Positions 36,819 to 45,557 of a DNA stretch of 64,000 nucleotides are shown piece after piece. The notes beneath the pieces were generated by a model, which worked only from the letters and a program-made list of their open reading frames with translations, had not been told where the DNA came from and ran no database searches. Position numbers and translations under genes: made by a program. The stretch lies in contig NZ_CP104043.1 in assembly GCF_025152745.1 (NCBI RefSeq), positions 124,001-188,000 on the forward strand, in the 5' to 3' direction. The first letter of the stretch is position 1. Every line of letters starts with the position of its first letter. The stretch is from Rhizobium sp. WSM4643 (GTDB taxonomy: Bacteria; Pseudomonadota; Alphaproteobacteria; Rhizobiales; Rhizobiaceae).

Positions 36819-37804
36819 ACCTGATCTCCCGTAACGGCAAAACACGCCACCCGCCGCCCCGGCTCGACGGTGACGAGCGGCGGAACCCTCTGTGAGCAGA
36901 TGTCCATGCGCTTCGGACAGCGCGGGTGAAACCGGCAGCCTTCCGGCGGCATGGCGAGGTTCGGCGGGCGCCCCTCCAGCGAAGGGCGCGCCGTTGCATC
37001 GCCGATGCGCGGCAGGCTGCCGACGAGGTGCTGCGTATAGGGGTGGAGCGGTTTGCTGAAGAGCTTGGGGGTCGGCGCTTCCTCGACAAGACGCCCGGCA
37101 TAGACAATGCCGATCCGGTCGGAGACCGTCGCATGCACCCCCATGTCATGGGTGACGAACAGGAAGGACGAGCCCATCTCGCGCTGGATTTCGCGGATCA
37201 TCGACAGCACGTCGCGCTGAACGATGACGTCAAGCGCGGTCGTCGGTTCGTCGGCGATGATGAATTCCGGCGTCAGGATGGTGGCAAGCGCAATGGTCAT
37301 GCGCTGACGCATGCCGCCGGAGAGTTCGTGGGGATAGGCGTCGAGCAGTTGCGGATCCAGCTTCAGCCGCTGCAGATGGATGGCGACCTTCTCGAAAAAA
37401 ATTGCCTTGCTGACCTTCATGTGGCGAAAGGCGAAATCGGTGAAGGAATGGCGGATCCGGCGCACCGGATTGAGCACATTCATCGAGCCCTGCATGATAT
37501 AGGACAGATGCCGCCAGCGCAGCGCCATGCGCTCTTCCGGGCTCATCGCGTAGATGTCCTGGGTGCCGCCGGCGAAATGGAATTTGACGCTGCCTGAGAC
37601 GACCCGCAGCGGCGGCCGGATGGCGCCGGCGATGGTCTTGATCAGGGTGGTCTTGCCGCTGCTCGATTCGCCGGCAACGCCATAGACCTCGCCGCGGGCG
37701 ATGGTCAGGCTGATATCGTCGACGGCGCGCACCTCGCGATCGACGCCGAAGAGGAAGGCACGGTAATAGGCTTTCAGGTTCTGGATTTCGACCAAAGGAT
37801 CCAT
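36815..37804 (-). CDS. ABC transporter ATP-binding protein (DppD/OppD type)
   Basis: ATPase subunit of 329 residues. Walker A is GESSSGKTT (one Gly replaced by Ser), signature LSGGMRQR, Walker [12 protein letters not shown]. The C-terminal oligopeptide/dipeptide-type extension has the cysteine-containing block GCRFHPRCPKRMDIC, which may bind an iron-sulfur cluster in this family. It follows the DppC-like permease after one base and overlaps the next ATPase gene. Unlike the agp system, the two ATPases here are separate chains. Confidence 0.88.
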   Translation of the reverse strand: MDPLVEIQNLKAYYRAFLFGVDREVRAVDDISLTIARGEVYGVAGESSSGKTTLIKTIAGAIRPPLRVVSGSVKFHFAGGTQDIYAMSPEERMALRWRHLSYIMQGSMNVLNPVRRIRHSFTDFAFRHMKVSKAIFFEKVAIHLQRLKLDPQLLDAYPHELSGGMRQRMTIALATILTPEFIIADEPTTALDVIVQRDVLSMIREIQREMGSSFLFVTHDMGVHATVSDRIGIVYAGRLVEEAPTPKLFSKPLHPYTQHLVGSLPRIGDATARPSLEGRPPNLAMPPEGCRFHPRCPKRMDICSQRVPPLVTVEPGRRVACFAVTGDQV

Positions 37805-37805
37805 T

Positions 37806-38663
37806 CTAATTTCCCATCCGGTTCAGCCGGCTGCGCGGATCATTGTATTCGTTCATCGACATGGACAGCAGGAAGAGCGCCAGGAAGAGGACGACGATGA
37901 CAGCGACGGGGGCGGCCACCCACCACCATATGCCCGAGATCAGCGCCGAATGCGCATTGGCCCAATAGATCATCATGCCCATGGTCGGCGTCTCGATATC
38001 GGTGAAGCCGAGCACCGAGAGGGTGATCTCCATGCCGATCGACCAGATCATGTTGTTCATCGTGGTGGCAAAGACGATCGGCAGAACATAGGGCAGGTGC
38101 TCCTCGACGAGGATCTTGCGCATGCTCATGCCGGAATAGACGCTCTGGGTGGTGAAGGATCTCGTCTTCAGGCTGATTGCCACCGAACGGATGAGGCGTG
38201 CATCGTAGGACCAGCCGAGCGACGCCATGATGAGGATCAGCGCCGTCCACGTCATGCTATCCTTCAGCACGAAATAGAAAAGGATCAGCAGCGGAAATTG
38301 CGGGATGACCATGACGCTATCGTTGATCGCCATCAGCACCCGGTCGACCGCGCCGCCGGCATAACCGGCGACGAGGCCGACGACCAATGAGATGATGCGT
38401 GAAATGAAGGCGACGCCGATGCCGAAAAACAAGGTGTTCCTGAGGGCGGTCGTCAGTTGCCAGAAAACGTCCTGGCCGCGCGATGTCGTGCCGAGCCAAT
38501 ATTCGCCATCGGGCGGCATATCGGGCGGCAGAAGATAGATGTCAGTCGCGCCGTAGGGCGAGAAATACGACAAGATGACGAAGCCGACGATAACGGCAAA
38601 GAGCAGCAGGCCGCAGAGGAATTCCATATTCTGGCGCGCGAGGTCGCGGACAATCGTAAACAT
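37806..38663 (-). CDS. ABC transporter permease (DppC type)
   Basis: Inner-membrane permease of 285 residues. The N-terminal helix (FLCGLLLFAVIVGFVILSYF), the motif WLGTTSRGQDVFWQL (family: LGTDxxGRDVxxR) and an EAA-like loop near VYSGMSMRKILVEEHLPYVLP identify the BPD_transp_1 family. The conserved Asp of LGTD is Thr here and RD is QD, so the motif is relaxed. It lies three bases downstream of the DppB-like permease and one base before the DppD-like ATPase. Confidence 0.87.
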   Translation of the reverse strand: MFTIVRDLARQNMEFLCGLLLFAVIVGFVILSYFSPYGATDIYLLPPDMPPDGEYWLGTTSRGQDVFWQLTTALRNTLFFGIGVAFISRIISLVVGLVAGYAGGAVDRVLMAINDSVMVIPQFPLLILFYFVLKDSMTWTALILIMASLGWSYDARLIRSVAISLKTRSFTTQSVYSGMSMRKILVEEHLPYVLPIVFATTMNNMIWSIGMEITLSVLGFTDIETPTMGMMIYWANAHSALISGIWWWVAAPVAVIVVLFLALFLLSMSMNEYNDPRSRLNRMGN

Positions 38664-38666
38664 GCT

Positions 38667-39671
38667 CTATTCCACCTTGATGCGCGGGTCGATCAGCGGG
38701 CTCAGAATGTCGATGATGAAGACGGCGGCGGCGACGCCGACGATCGACAATGCGCTGAGGCCGAGCACCAGGCTGTAATCGCCGGCGTGCACCGCTTCGA
38801 TCAGCAGGTTGCCGATGCCCGGATAGCCGAAGACGATTTCGGTGATCACCGTGCCGTTGAAGATTGCGCCGAGCGACATGGCAAGCCCGGTGAACTGCGG
38901 CACCATAGCATTGCGGGCGATATAGGAGCGCAGGATCTTTCGCTTCGGAACGCCGCCAAGCTCGGCGAAGACCACGTAATCCTCAGTGATGATGTTGGAA
39001 ACGAGCGCGCGCATCCCGATCAGCCAACTGCCGGCGCCGACCATAATCAGCGACAAGGCCGGCAGGATCGAGTGTTTCAGGATATCGAAGACCAGCGCAA
39101 AGGAGAGGTCCAGATTGGCGTTCATCTCGTAGCCACCGTTGATCGGCAGCACCGGCCAGAGATAGCCGAAGACAATCAGCAGCACGAAGGCCAGAATGTA
39201 ATAGGGAATGGGAAGCAGGGCGATGAAGACGAGGCTGACGGCCTTCAGCACCATGTCCTTGCGGTAATAGCCGGCGAGCGCGCCGATGGCATTGCCGAGC
39301 ACGAAGGTGATGAGGGTCGACACCGTCATCAGCCCGATGGTCCAGGGCAGGGATCGCAGGATGATGGTGGAAACGGGTGTGGGAAAAGCCGACAGCGAGG
39401 GACCGAGATCACCGGTCGCAAGCCGAAGCCAGAAATGCAGGTATTGCTGCCAGATCGAGCCCTCCATGCCGTAAAGCTCGCGAAGCGACTGGCGCATGAG
39501 CTCGATCGCGTTGGGATCGGACTGACCCATCTGGGTGATGGCGCCTATGCTTTCTTCGACCGGATCGATCGGGGTCAGGTGCGTGACGAAGAATGTGATG
39601 GTCACGCCAAGAAATACGACAAGCAGAAACTGACCGAACCGCTTCAGCACAAAGATCAGATAGGACGTCAT
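38667..39671 (-). CDS. ABC transporter permease (DppB type)
   Basis: Inner-membrane permease of 334 residues. Its N-terminus, LIFVLKRFGQFLLVVFLGVTITFFVTHL, is the OppB pattern. A periplasmic segment and about five further helices follow, with an EAA-type loop near EDYVVFAELGGVPKRKILRSYIARNA and the typical GYPGIGNLLIEAV block. It is the first gene after the binding protein, separated by 113 bases that include a stem-loop. Function: translocation pore for the oligosaccharide captured by the binding protein (inference from context). Confidence 0.87.
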   Translation of the reverse strand: MTSYLIFVLKRFGQFLLVVFLGVTITFFVTHLTPIDPVEESIGAITQMGQSDPNAIELMRQSLRELYGMEGSIWQQYLHFWLRLATGDLGPSLSAFPTPVSTIILRSLPWTIGLMTVSTLITFVLGNAIGALAGYYRKDMVLKAVSLVFIALLPIPYYILAFVLLIVFGYLWPVLPINGGYEMNANLDLSFALVFDILKHSILPALSLIMVGAGSWLIGMRALVSNIITEDYVVFAELGGVPKRKILRSYIARNAMVPQFTGLAMSLGAIFNGTVITEIVFGYPGIGNLLIEAVHAGDYSLVLGLSALSIVGVAAAVFIIDILSPLIDPRIKVE

Positions 39672-39749
39672 AGGGCAGTGGTTCCTCTCTGGTTCCCTTC
39701 ATCGAGTGGAAAGGATCGACGGACACGCCACATGCCCGCCGATTAGGGG

Positions 39750-39774
39750 GCCGGCGCGCAACACTCGCGCCGGC
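39750..39774 (-). promoter_or_regulatory. Intra-operon stem-loop after the binding-protein gene
   Basis: A perfect 9-bp inverted repeat, GCCGGCGCG / CGCGCCGGC, has a 7-base loop. On the minus strand it begins 10 bases after the binding-protein stop (39785) and has no T-run. It is in the same relative position as the hairpin after agpA, and suggests message stabilisation or partial termination. Confidence 0.7.
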
Positions 39775-39784
39775 GTTGGGAGGA

Positions 39785-41689
39785 TTATTTCGGTTGTGCC
39801 GGCTTCAGCTTGACCATCATCAGCCTGGAGTTGGCCCAATTCGGCACCGGATCGGTATAGGGATCCGATATCGTCGGATAACCGGTCCAATAGGTCGTAT
39901 CCATCGAGGTGAAGACGTTATACGACATCAGCGGGATCGTCGGCATTTCGCGGGCAACCAACTTCAGATAATCCTTGCCGAGCTCGACGCCCTTGGGATC
40001 GTCGGCGCTGATGCCGCGGATGCTTTCGATGATCTTGTCGAGCTCCGGATTGCTCCAGCGCTGCCAGTTGCGCGGCGGCTGATTGTCACCCTTCTTGGCC
40101 ACGAACTGCGAATGCCAGCTATCCAGGAAGAACGACAGATCGGGATCGCCGCCCCAGGTTTCGACGCTCCAGGCGATCGCCACCTGGAAATCGCCGGGCT
40201 GTAGCGCCGTCTGCCAAAGTTTAGCGGCCGGCACGGCTTTGGCGTCGATGCCGAAGGCCGCCCATTGCTGTGCGATCAGCGTCCCGGCGCGGGTGAAGAC
40301 CGAGCGTGTGTCGCCTTCCACCGTCATCCGGATCTTGAAGGGCTGTCCATCAGGGGTCAGCCATTTGCCGCCGGATTTCTTGAAGCCTGCCTTTTCCAGA
40401 AGTTCGCCGGCCGCTTTCGGGTTCGGTTTCCACCAGCCGTAGCCGAAGGCACCGCTGATCGCTTCCGGATCGGTCGGGATCTGGTCTTTGAACTTCGGCT
40501 GCTTGCGCAGGATATCGGCGATCTGTTGCCCGACTGTCGGATCATATGGCTTGATCTTGCTCTTGCCGGTATCGACCTCGAAATTCTTCAGCCAATCCTG
40601 CATCGGCGCCTGATAGTCCTTCATCGTGGCCGCCGTCGGCGGCACGCCGAGCGCCGACAGCGTCGCAGCGCCGCGATAGCTCGCCATATCAACCGCCTTG
40701 ATGTCGATCAGCAGGGCAAGCGCCCAGCGTACATCGGCATTGTCGAAGGGCGGATTCTGGGTGTTGAAGATCACGGCCGGCAGTGTCGGATCCGGATGGG
40801 CAAAGGGGAAGCCCGGGAACCAGGTTTCGATCGACTTGGATTTCTCCTTGAGGGTGAACATGCCTTCCGGCGTATTGTCGTGGATGATATCGAGATTGTG
40901 CTCGAGCTGGGCGATCGTCCGCTTATCCGGCGGGCCGGGATCGGTATAGGTCACGTATTTCGGGGCCGGCTCGCCGAAGCGGGCAAGCGATGTCCGCTGC
41001 CAGTCGTCACGCTTCTCCCAGGTATACCACTTGCCCTGGGGGTCGAATGCCTTGAGCTTATAGGCGCCGAGCGAGACGGGATTGGCGAAATCATAACGAA
41101 GCGGATCTTCGACTTTCTCGAAGACATGCTTGGGCATGATCCAGGCGCCGTTCCAGCGAACGGTGAAAATGGCGTGGAAGCGCGAATTGGGCTTCTTCAG
41201 CTTGAACACCACAGTCGAGGGATCGGTCGCCTCGACGCTTGCCACCTGCACCGAGAAGGCAGCACTCCAGACCATGCCGGGATGATCCATCTGCGTCTTG
41301 ACCGTGTAGACCACGTCGTCCGCCGTGAACTCGACGCCGTCGCTCCAGAAGAGCCCCTTGCGCAGTTTCACGGTCATCTCGGTGAAGTCGGCATTGTATT
41401 GCGGCTTGTCGGCAGCCAGCGAATTATCCCAGGTCGCGCCGCCAAGTCCTTGTTCGGGGTCGATATACCAGAGCGTATCCATGGTCAGCTGCTGCAGGCC
41501 GGTCGATACGCCGCCGCCGCCATTGACCCAGATGTTGAACCAGCCGGGATTTTTGATCGTCCCTTCCGGATTTTCGACGATGAGCGTCTCCTTGCGCGGC
41601 AAGGAGGTGTAGTCATCGGCCTTGGCCGTCGCTGTCAGGCCGAGTGCGGCCAGCGCGACGCCAAATGCGAGCCTCTTCCACTGTTGCAT
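39785..41689 (-). CDS. Family 5 solute-binding protein, probably oligosaccharide (arabinoside) specific
   Basis: Periplasmic binding protein of 634 residues. The start is ATG 41689 with GGGAGGAG just upstream; the longer frame to 41896 runs through a palindromic repeat and is non-coding. The signal peptide is QQWKRLAFGVALAALGLTATAKA (about 24 residues). SBP_bac_5 blocks include FTEMTVKLRKGLFWSDGVEFTADD, GAWIMPKHVFE and DVRWALALLIDIK. Size above 600 residues and the neighbouring GH51 enzyme indicate a sugar ligand like AgpA rather than peptides. It heads the operon with two permeases and two ATPases. Confidence 0.85.
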   Translation of the reverse strand: MQQWKRLAFGVALAALGLTATAKADDYTSLPRKETLIVENPEGTIKNPGWFNIWVNGGGGVSTGLQQLTMDTLWYIDPEQGLGGATWDNSLAADKPQYNADFTEMTVKLRKGLFWSDGVEFTADDVVYTVKTQMDHPGMVWSAAFSVQVASVEATDPSTVVFKLKKPNSRFHAIFTVRWNGAWIMPKHVFEKVEDPLRYDFANPVSLGAYKLKAFDPQGKWYTWEKRDDWQRTSLARFGEPAPKYVTYTDPGPPDKRTIAQLEHNLDIIHDNTPEGMFTLKEKSKSIETWFPGFPFAHPDPTLPAVIFNTQNPPFDNADVRWALALLIDIKAVDMASYRGAATLSALGVPPTAATMKDYQAPMQDWLKNFEVDTGKSKIKPYDPTVGQQIADILRKQPKFKDQIPTDPEAISGAFGYGWWKPNPKAAGELLEKAGFKKSGGKWLTPDGQPFKIRMTVEGDTRSVFTRAGTLIAQQWAAFGIDAKAVPAAKLWQTALQPGDFQVAIAWSVETWGGDPDLSFFLDSWHSQFVAKKGDNQPPRNWQRWSNPELDKIIESIRGISADDPKGVELGKDYLKLVAREMPTIPLMSYNVFTSMDTTYWTGYPTISDPYTDPVPNWANSRLMMVKLKPAQPK

Positions 41690-41851
41690 GAACTCCTCCC
41701 TAGAAAGCGACGATACGGCGGCCGTAAAGGCACGCATGGGCACGTCGCGGTTGTCGGTTCGCAGAAGCCTCAGGACTTGAACAGTCAGGTCCTGGACCTC
41801 GGTGAACCATCCTTCCGGCTCCCTGCCTCCTCGCAGCGAGCCGAATATCCC

Positions 41852-41901
41852 AGAGCATGATGCCGAAAAGTGTGAGCGGTTTTCGGACGACATCATGCTC
41901 T
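41852..41901. repeat. Palindromic repeat unit, AGAGCATGATG type
   Basis: Arms AGAGCATGATG (41852-41862) and CATCATGCTCT (41891-41901) enclose a segment with an inner CCGAAAA / TTTTCGG pairing. From memory, this sequence is a common dispersed intergenic palindrome of Rhizobium and relatives. It lies upstream of the binding-protein gene, in the 314-base gap that holds only this and the next repeat. Confidence 0.75.
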
Positions 41902-41913
41902 AACTATTTAATT

Positions 41914-41965
41914 TAGAACAGGATTCAGATTTTAGGCCGATCCGGCCTGAAATCATCCTGTTCTA
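41914..41965. repeat. Second long palindrome, TAGAACAGGAT type
   Basis: A nearly perfect 52-base palindrome. Outer arms are TAGAACAGGAT (41914-41924) and ATCCTGTTCTA (41955-41965); inner arms are GATTTTAGGCCG and CGGCCTGAAATC. It sits 12 bases from the previous palindrome. It may act as a transcription terminator for the arabinofuranosidase gene or be a mobile intergenic element. Confidence 0.75.
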
Positions 41966-42003
41966 GCCGGGAGGCGCCTGAATGGGCCACCCGGCGGTAG
42001 CTG

Positions 42004-43512
42004 TCACACCGACAGCCGAATGACGTTGTAGGAGAACGGTTTCAGCGCCGCGCGCAGCCGTCCATCCTCGATCTTTCCACTCTCGACATTGACGGGGGCG
42101 ACCGTCTTCGGCCGCGCAGCCGTATTGACGGCCTCCAGATCGCCATGGGTCATCTCCACCTGCTCGACCACCCGGGCATTTCCGAAGCCTTCCAGCCGCA
42201 CATCGAGATCGAGCGCCGAGCTCGGATGGCGATTGACGGCAAAGAACGTCAGCGTCTTGCCGTCCTCGGAATGGACTGCCGATACGTCGAGATAGTGGAC
42301 GTCGTTCTCCTCGTCGCTGTCATAGGTCGGGCCATCGACGACCAGCTGCAGCGCCGTTCCACGGCCATACCGGGAGGCGTAATAGAAAGGGTAATAGATG
42401 GTCTGGCGCCAGGCCGCACCGCCGTCTTCGGTCATGATCGGGGCGATGACGTTGACGAGCTGTGCGATGCAGGCGATGCGCACCCGGTCGGAGCGTCGGA
42501 TGAAGGTGTTCAAGATGCCGCCGACCTGCAGCACGTCCTCGAAATTATAGATGTCTTCCAAGAGATGCGGCGCATCCGGCCATTCGTCGCGCGCCAGGAT
42601 CTCCTTGTCCTGCTGGTTGGAATGATACCAGACATTCCATTCGTCGAAGGAAATGCCGATTGTCTTCTTCGAGCGTTTTTTTGCCTTGATGTAGTCGATC
42701 ACGCCGCCGATCGTGGTGATGTAGCGGTCGAGCTTCGTCGCGCGGGCGAGATAGTTGAGGGTATTTTTCTCGCGGTTGGCAAAATACATATGCAGCGAGA
42801 TATGATCGGCGCTGTCGTAGCACTGCTCGAGAACCTGGGCTTCCCACTCGGGATAGGTCTTCATGTCGGAATTCGACGAGCCGCAGACCACGAGTTCGAG
42901 CGACTTGTCGAAGCCGCGCATGGCCTTCGCCGTCTCGTCGGCCAGCCGGCCATATTCATAGGCCGACTTGTGGCCGACCTGCCAGGGACCATCCATCTCG
43001 TTGCCGAGGCACCACAGTTTCACATCGTGCGGATTGGACCAGCCGTGCTTGCGGCGCAGATCCGACCAGTAGGTGCCGCCGGGATGATTGCAATATTCGA
43101 GGAAATTGCGGGCGGCATCCAGGCCGCGTGATCCGAGATTGACGGCAAGCATCGGCTTGGTATTCGCCTTCTTGCACCAGTCGACGAATTCATTCACGCC
43201 GATCTGGTTGGCTTCACGGGTGCGCCAGGCAAGGTCGAGGCGCACCGGGCGCTCCGAACGCGGGCCGACGCCGTCTTCCCAATTATAGGCCGAGACGAAG
43301 TTGCCGCCGGGATAACGGCAGTATGGCGTGTCGAGCTCACGGACCAGATCGAGGACATCCCGGCGGAACCCGTCCTCATCGGCCGTGGGATGTCCGGGCT
43401 CATAAATGCCCCCGTAGATCGCCCTGCCGAGGTGCTCGAGAAATGAGCTGTAGAGCCTGGAGTCAATGGTCGCGATGCGGAAATCGCGGTGGACAATAAC
43501 ATTCGTCTTCAA
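42004..43512 (-). CDS. abfA: GH51 alpha-L-arabinofuranosidase
   Basis: Glycosidase of 502 residues that releases terminal arabinofuranose from arabinans, arabinoxylan or their oligomers. There is no signal peptide, so it acts in the cytoplasm on imported oligosaccharides. The GH51 barrel is recognised from FLEHLGRAIYGGIYEPGHPTA, YPGGNFVSAYNWEDGVGP, the acid/base Glu in LWCLGNEMDGPWQ, and the nucleophile Glu in ISFDEWNVWY. The C-terminal beta domain follows. Length matches the family (about 500). It lies between the regulator gene and the ABC operon, all on one strand. Half-sites resembling the regulator's palindrome lie upstream. Confidence 0.92.
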   Translation of the reverse strand: MKTNVIVHRDFRIATIDSRLYSSFLEHLGRAIYGGIYEPGHPTADEDGFRRDVLDLVRELDTPYCRYPGGNFVSAYNWEDGVGPRSERPVRLDLAWRTREANQIGVNEFVDWCKKANTKPMLAVNLGSRGLDAARNFLEYCNHPGGTYWSDLRRKHGWSNPHDVKLWCLGNEMDGPWQVGHKSAYEYGRLADETAKAMRGFDKSLELVVCGSSNSDMKTYPEWEAQVLEQCYDSADHISLHMYFANREKNTLNYLARATKLDRYITTIGGVIDYIKAKKRSKKTIGISFDEWNVWYHSNQQDKEILARDEWPDAPHLLEDIYNFEDVLQVGGILNTFIRRSDRVRIACIAQLVNVIAPIMTEDGGAAWRQTIYYPFYYASRYGRGTALQLVVDGPTYDSDEENDVHYLDVSAVHSEDGKTLTFFAVNRHPSSALDLDVRLEGFGNARVVEQVEMTHGDLEAVNTAARPKTVAPVNVESGKIEDGRLRAALKPFSYNVIRLSV

Positions 43513-43618
43513 CGGATCCTCCCGTTTATATATCAGATTTTTTGTTTTCTTGCCCCTAACTTGATATCAGGAATGTTGTTCTGTCAACCGAGTTGCGCTT
43601 TTAATCATACTAATGCAG

Positions 43619-43676
43619 ATTTCCGAGAAAATTATTTTATTACAGTATGTTGTCGTATTTTATCGGTCATCGGAAT
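43619..43676. promoter_or_regulatory. Candidate regulator half-sites upstream of the arabinofuranosidase gene
   Basis: ATTTCCGA (43619-43626) and ATCGGAAT (43669-43676) face each other across 42 AT-rich bases in the 210-base gap upstream of the GH51 gene. They closely match the arms ATTTCCGAT / ATCGGAAAT found upstream of the regulator gene. This supports control of the glycosidase by that regulator. Confidence 0.5.
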
Positions 43677-43722
43677 TGGAAAAAAGCGTGATGTTTAAAT
43701 CAGGATTCCCGATTTTTATTTT

Positions 43723-44649
43723 TCAGACATGCAGCCGCATGATGATATCGCGTCCGTGATTTCCGAAGCCGCGGCCGAAAATGTTGACGCCGCCGGTATG
43801 GCCGGCATTCTCCGCGATGCCGACCCGGAGCCGGATGGAAGAGTGCTGGGCAAGCGCGAGATCGCTGAGCGTGACATTCGATGCGGCGATACCGTCGATG
43901 AAGGTTCCGCGCGTGGAGATCCGCCAGGTCTTCATCATACCATATTGCGAGCCCTCGAGCTTCCACCATGCCGGCGTGAAGGCGCCCCGCTTGTCGCCGT
44001 AGTCGCCGGGCGACGTCCAGGTGCCGATCGCCATTCCATTGACCCAGAGCGTTATATCCGAGGGCCAGTCCGGATTGGTACCGGGCACCTCAGACGACAG
44101 CTCCAACGAAAACTCGATGGCGCGGATATCCTTGTTCAACACCTTGGCGTTGTTGGGGAATTTATATTCCACATATCCCCTGCCGAACCAGACGAGTCCG
44201 GCCTGCATGCGCTGCGGATCGAGGAAATAGTCGGGAACATCGAGAGGGCCGATGACGCTCTCGGTGGAGCAAAGACCGCATGGCGCATGGACGTCACAGC
44301 TGGTGTAGAGCCCAACCGGCATCTCGACTTCGATGATATTGTTGGCCCTTTGCGCGGCACTTTCCTCAAAGCTGATCAGAATTTCGCTGTAGATCGCAGA
44401 GCAGATCTTCTGGTTTCCCTTGCGCGCCTTGGTCAATTGGGAATCGACAAGTCGGGCGTCTTCCAAAATCTGGATCCCGGTGGCGACAGTCGATTGTGGA
44501 AGAGAAAGAGCACGCGCGATATCGTTGATATTCATCGGCCCCCTGGCGCAGAGCAGCTTGAGCATCTCAAGCCGCGCCGGCGCTGAAAGCGCGCGTATCG
44601 CATCATTATTCTCGCCGGCGGCAATCGTCAAAAACGAGCGTTCCATCAT
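43723..44649 (-). CDS. ArsR-type regulator with large C-terminal ligand-like domain
   Basis: Protein of 308 residues. The N-terminal 90 residues form an ArsR-like winged helix: DAIRALSAPARLEMLKLLCARGPMNINDIARALSLPQSTVATGIQILEDARLV. The remaining 200 residues are a beta-rich domain (WFGRGYVEYKFPN, ITLWVNGMAIGTWTSPGDYGDKRG, WWKLEGSQYGMMK) reminiscent of carbohydrate-binding folds, including a Cys-rich stretch SCDVHAPCGLC near residue 118. Simple ArsR proteins are about 100 residues, so this is a sensor fusion. Position upstream of the GH51 gene and matching palindromes suggest a sugar-responsive regulator of the module. Confidence 0.8.
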   Translation of the reverse strand: MMERSFLTIAAGENNDAIRALSAPARLEMLKLLCARGPMNINDIARALSLPQSTVATGIQILEDARLVDSQLTKARKGNQKICSAIYSEILISFEESAAQRANNIIEVEMPVGLYTSCDVHAPCGLCSTESVIGPLDVPDYFLDPQRMQAGLVWFGRGYVEYKFPNNAKVLNKDIRAIEFSLELSSEVPGTNPDWPSDITLWVNGMAIGTWTSPGDYGDKRGAFTPAWWKLEGSQYGMMKTWRISTRGTFIDGIAASNVTLSDLALAQHSSIRLRVGIAENAGHTGGVNIFGRGFGNHGRDIIMRLHV

Positions 44650-44658
44650 TCCCCCACT

Positions 44659-44699
44659 ATTTCCGATGAAATGATGTATATCGGAAATTGTGATACATC
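44659..44699. promoter_or_regulatory. Palindromic operator upstream of the ArsR-type regulator
   Basis: Perfect inverted repeat ATTTCCGAT (44659-44667) / ATCGGAAAT (44680-44688), with 12 bases between. It is overlapped by a second repeat, GATGTAT (44673-44679) / ATACATC (44693-44699). It starts 10 bases upstream of the regulator ATG, where bound protein would block transcription or translation start; autoregulation is likely. Confidence 0.65.
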
Positions 44700-44764
44700 A
44701 AGTGGGAATGCTTAGATCGACCGTGACTGACTTAGATGGTTTAGAATTCTGCGATGCGAGGGAC

Positions 44765-45187
44765 TTAGATATCCTTCCACGGATTGATGATCTGCAAGCC
44801 GATTCCCTCGAAATCGGACACATTGCGCGTTGCGACTGAAGCGCCGCGCGAGACGGTGATGGCTGCGATCTGCGCATCGAACTGGCTGATCGGCCTGCCA
44901 GCCTCGCGGCGATTGGTGGCAATGATGGCATAGACGTCTGCCGCGTCACGATCGAATGGCAGGACACGGCCACTCATGTCCTCATTGAATATCGGCAGGA
45001 CTGCTGCCTCGAGATCACGCCGACGCCGACCGTGAGGAAGCAGGCGCAAGCCATATAGAATTTCCGCTTCGGTAATCGCGGTTGTGAATACCGATAGTGG
45101 ATGTTGTGCCCCGAGCCATTCGATTACAGCCACATTCGGCGCCGGCGTGAGCAGTTCCGAAATGACGTTGGTATCGAGGACGATCAC
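44765..45187 (-). CDS. vapC: PIN-domain toxin (VapC/FitB type)
   Basis: Ribonuclease toxin of 140 residues. The PIN fold starts with MIVLDTNVISELL, giving the first catalytic Asp5, then the Glu of TAITEAEILYGL. Later acidic residues are in RPISQFDAQIAA and ATRNVSDFEG. The Trp-Lys end NPWKDI is typical of the FitB-like group. The start overlaps the stop of the antitoxin gene by four bases. PIN toxins of this group cleave RNA and are neutralised by the linked ribbon-helix-helix antitoxin. All key acids are present, so it is probably functional. Confidence 0.9.
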   Translation of the reverse strand: MIVLDTNVISELLTPAPNVAVIEWLGAQHPLSVFTTAITEAEILYGLRLLPHGRRRRDLEAAVLPIFNEDMSGRVLPFDRDAADVYAIIATNRREAGRPISQFDAQIAAITVSRGASVATRNVSDFEGIGLQIINPWKDI

Positions 45188-45432
45188 GCGTCAAAGTCCG
45201 GCGCGTCCCGGATCGGCTGGCGGGGGGGAATTTCGAGCTCAACCCCTCCGACCGATTGTAAGCGGGAGCGAATTGTATCGGCGAGATTGCGCGCCACCGG
45301 CTCGGTCGTCGCAAGTGCCGTACGCAGAATATCGCGTGCTTCGTCTTCCATTGACCGGCCATGCGTGGCGGCGCGAACGCGCAGCCGCTGCTTCAATCCA
45401 TCATCGAGATTGCGGATCGTCATGCTGGCCAT
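45184..45432 (-). CDS. Ribbon-helix-helix antitoxin (FitA/VapB type)
   Basis: Antitoxin of about 82 residues. The N-terminus MASMTIRNLDDGLKQRLRV is the FitA-type ribbon-helix-helix DNA-binding motif, followed by HGRSMEDEARDILRTAL and a flexible C-terminal tail that would wrap the toxin (PPRQPIRDAPDFDA). I choose ATG 45432, with GGAGG 5 bases upstream; a slightly longer start at 45444 is possible. It overlaps vapC by four bases and presumably represses the pair's own promoter. Confidence 0.88.
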   Translation of the reverse strand: MASMTIRNLDDGLKQRLRVRAATHGRSMEDEARDILRTALATTEPVARNLADTIRSRLQSVGGVELEIPPRQPIRDAPDFDA

Positions 45433-45557
45433 CATTGCCTCCATTCATCAATGACAGCATATAAATCATTGATCGCATCTTCTCAAGCAACGGTCGCGAG
45501 ATGCGTTTCCGTCCTTAGCCTGGCAGGTCCACAACAAGCGTGGTCCGCCGGCCCGGG

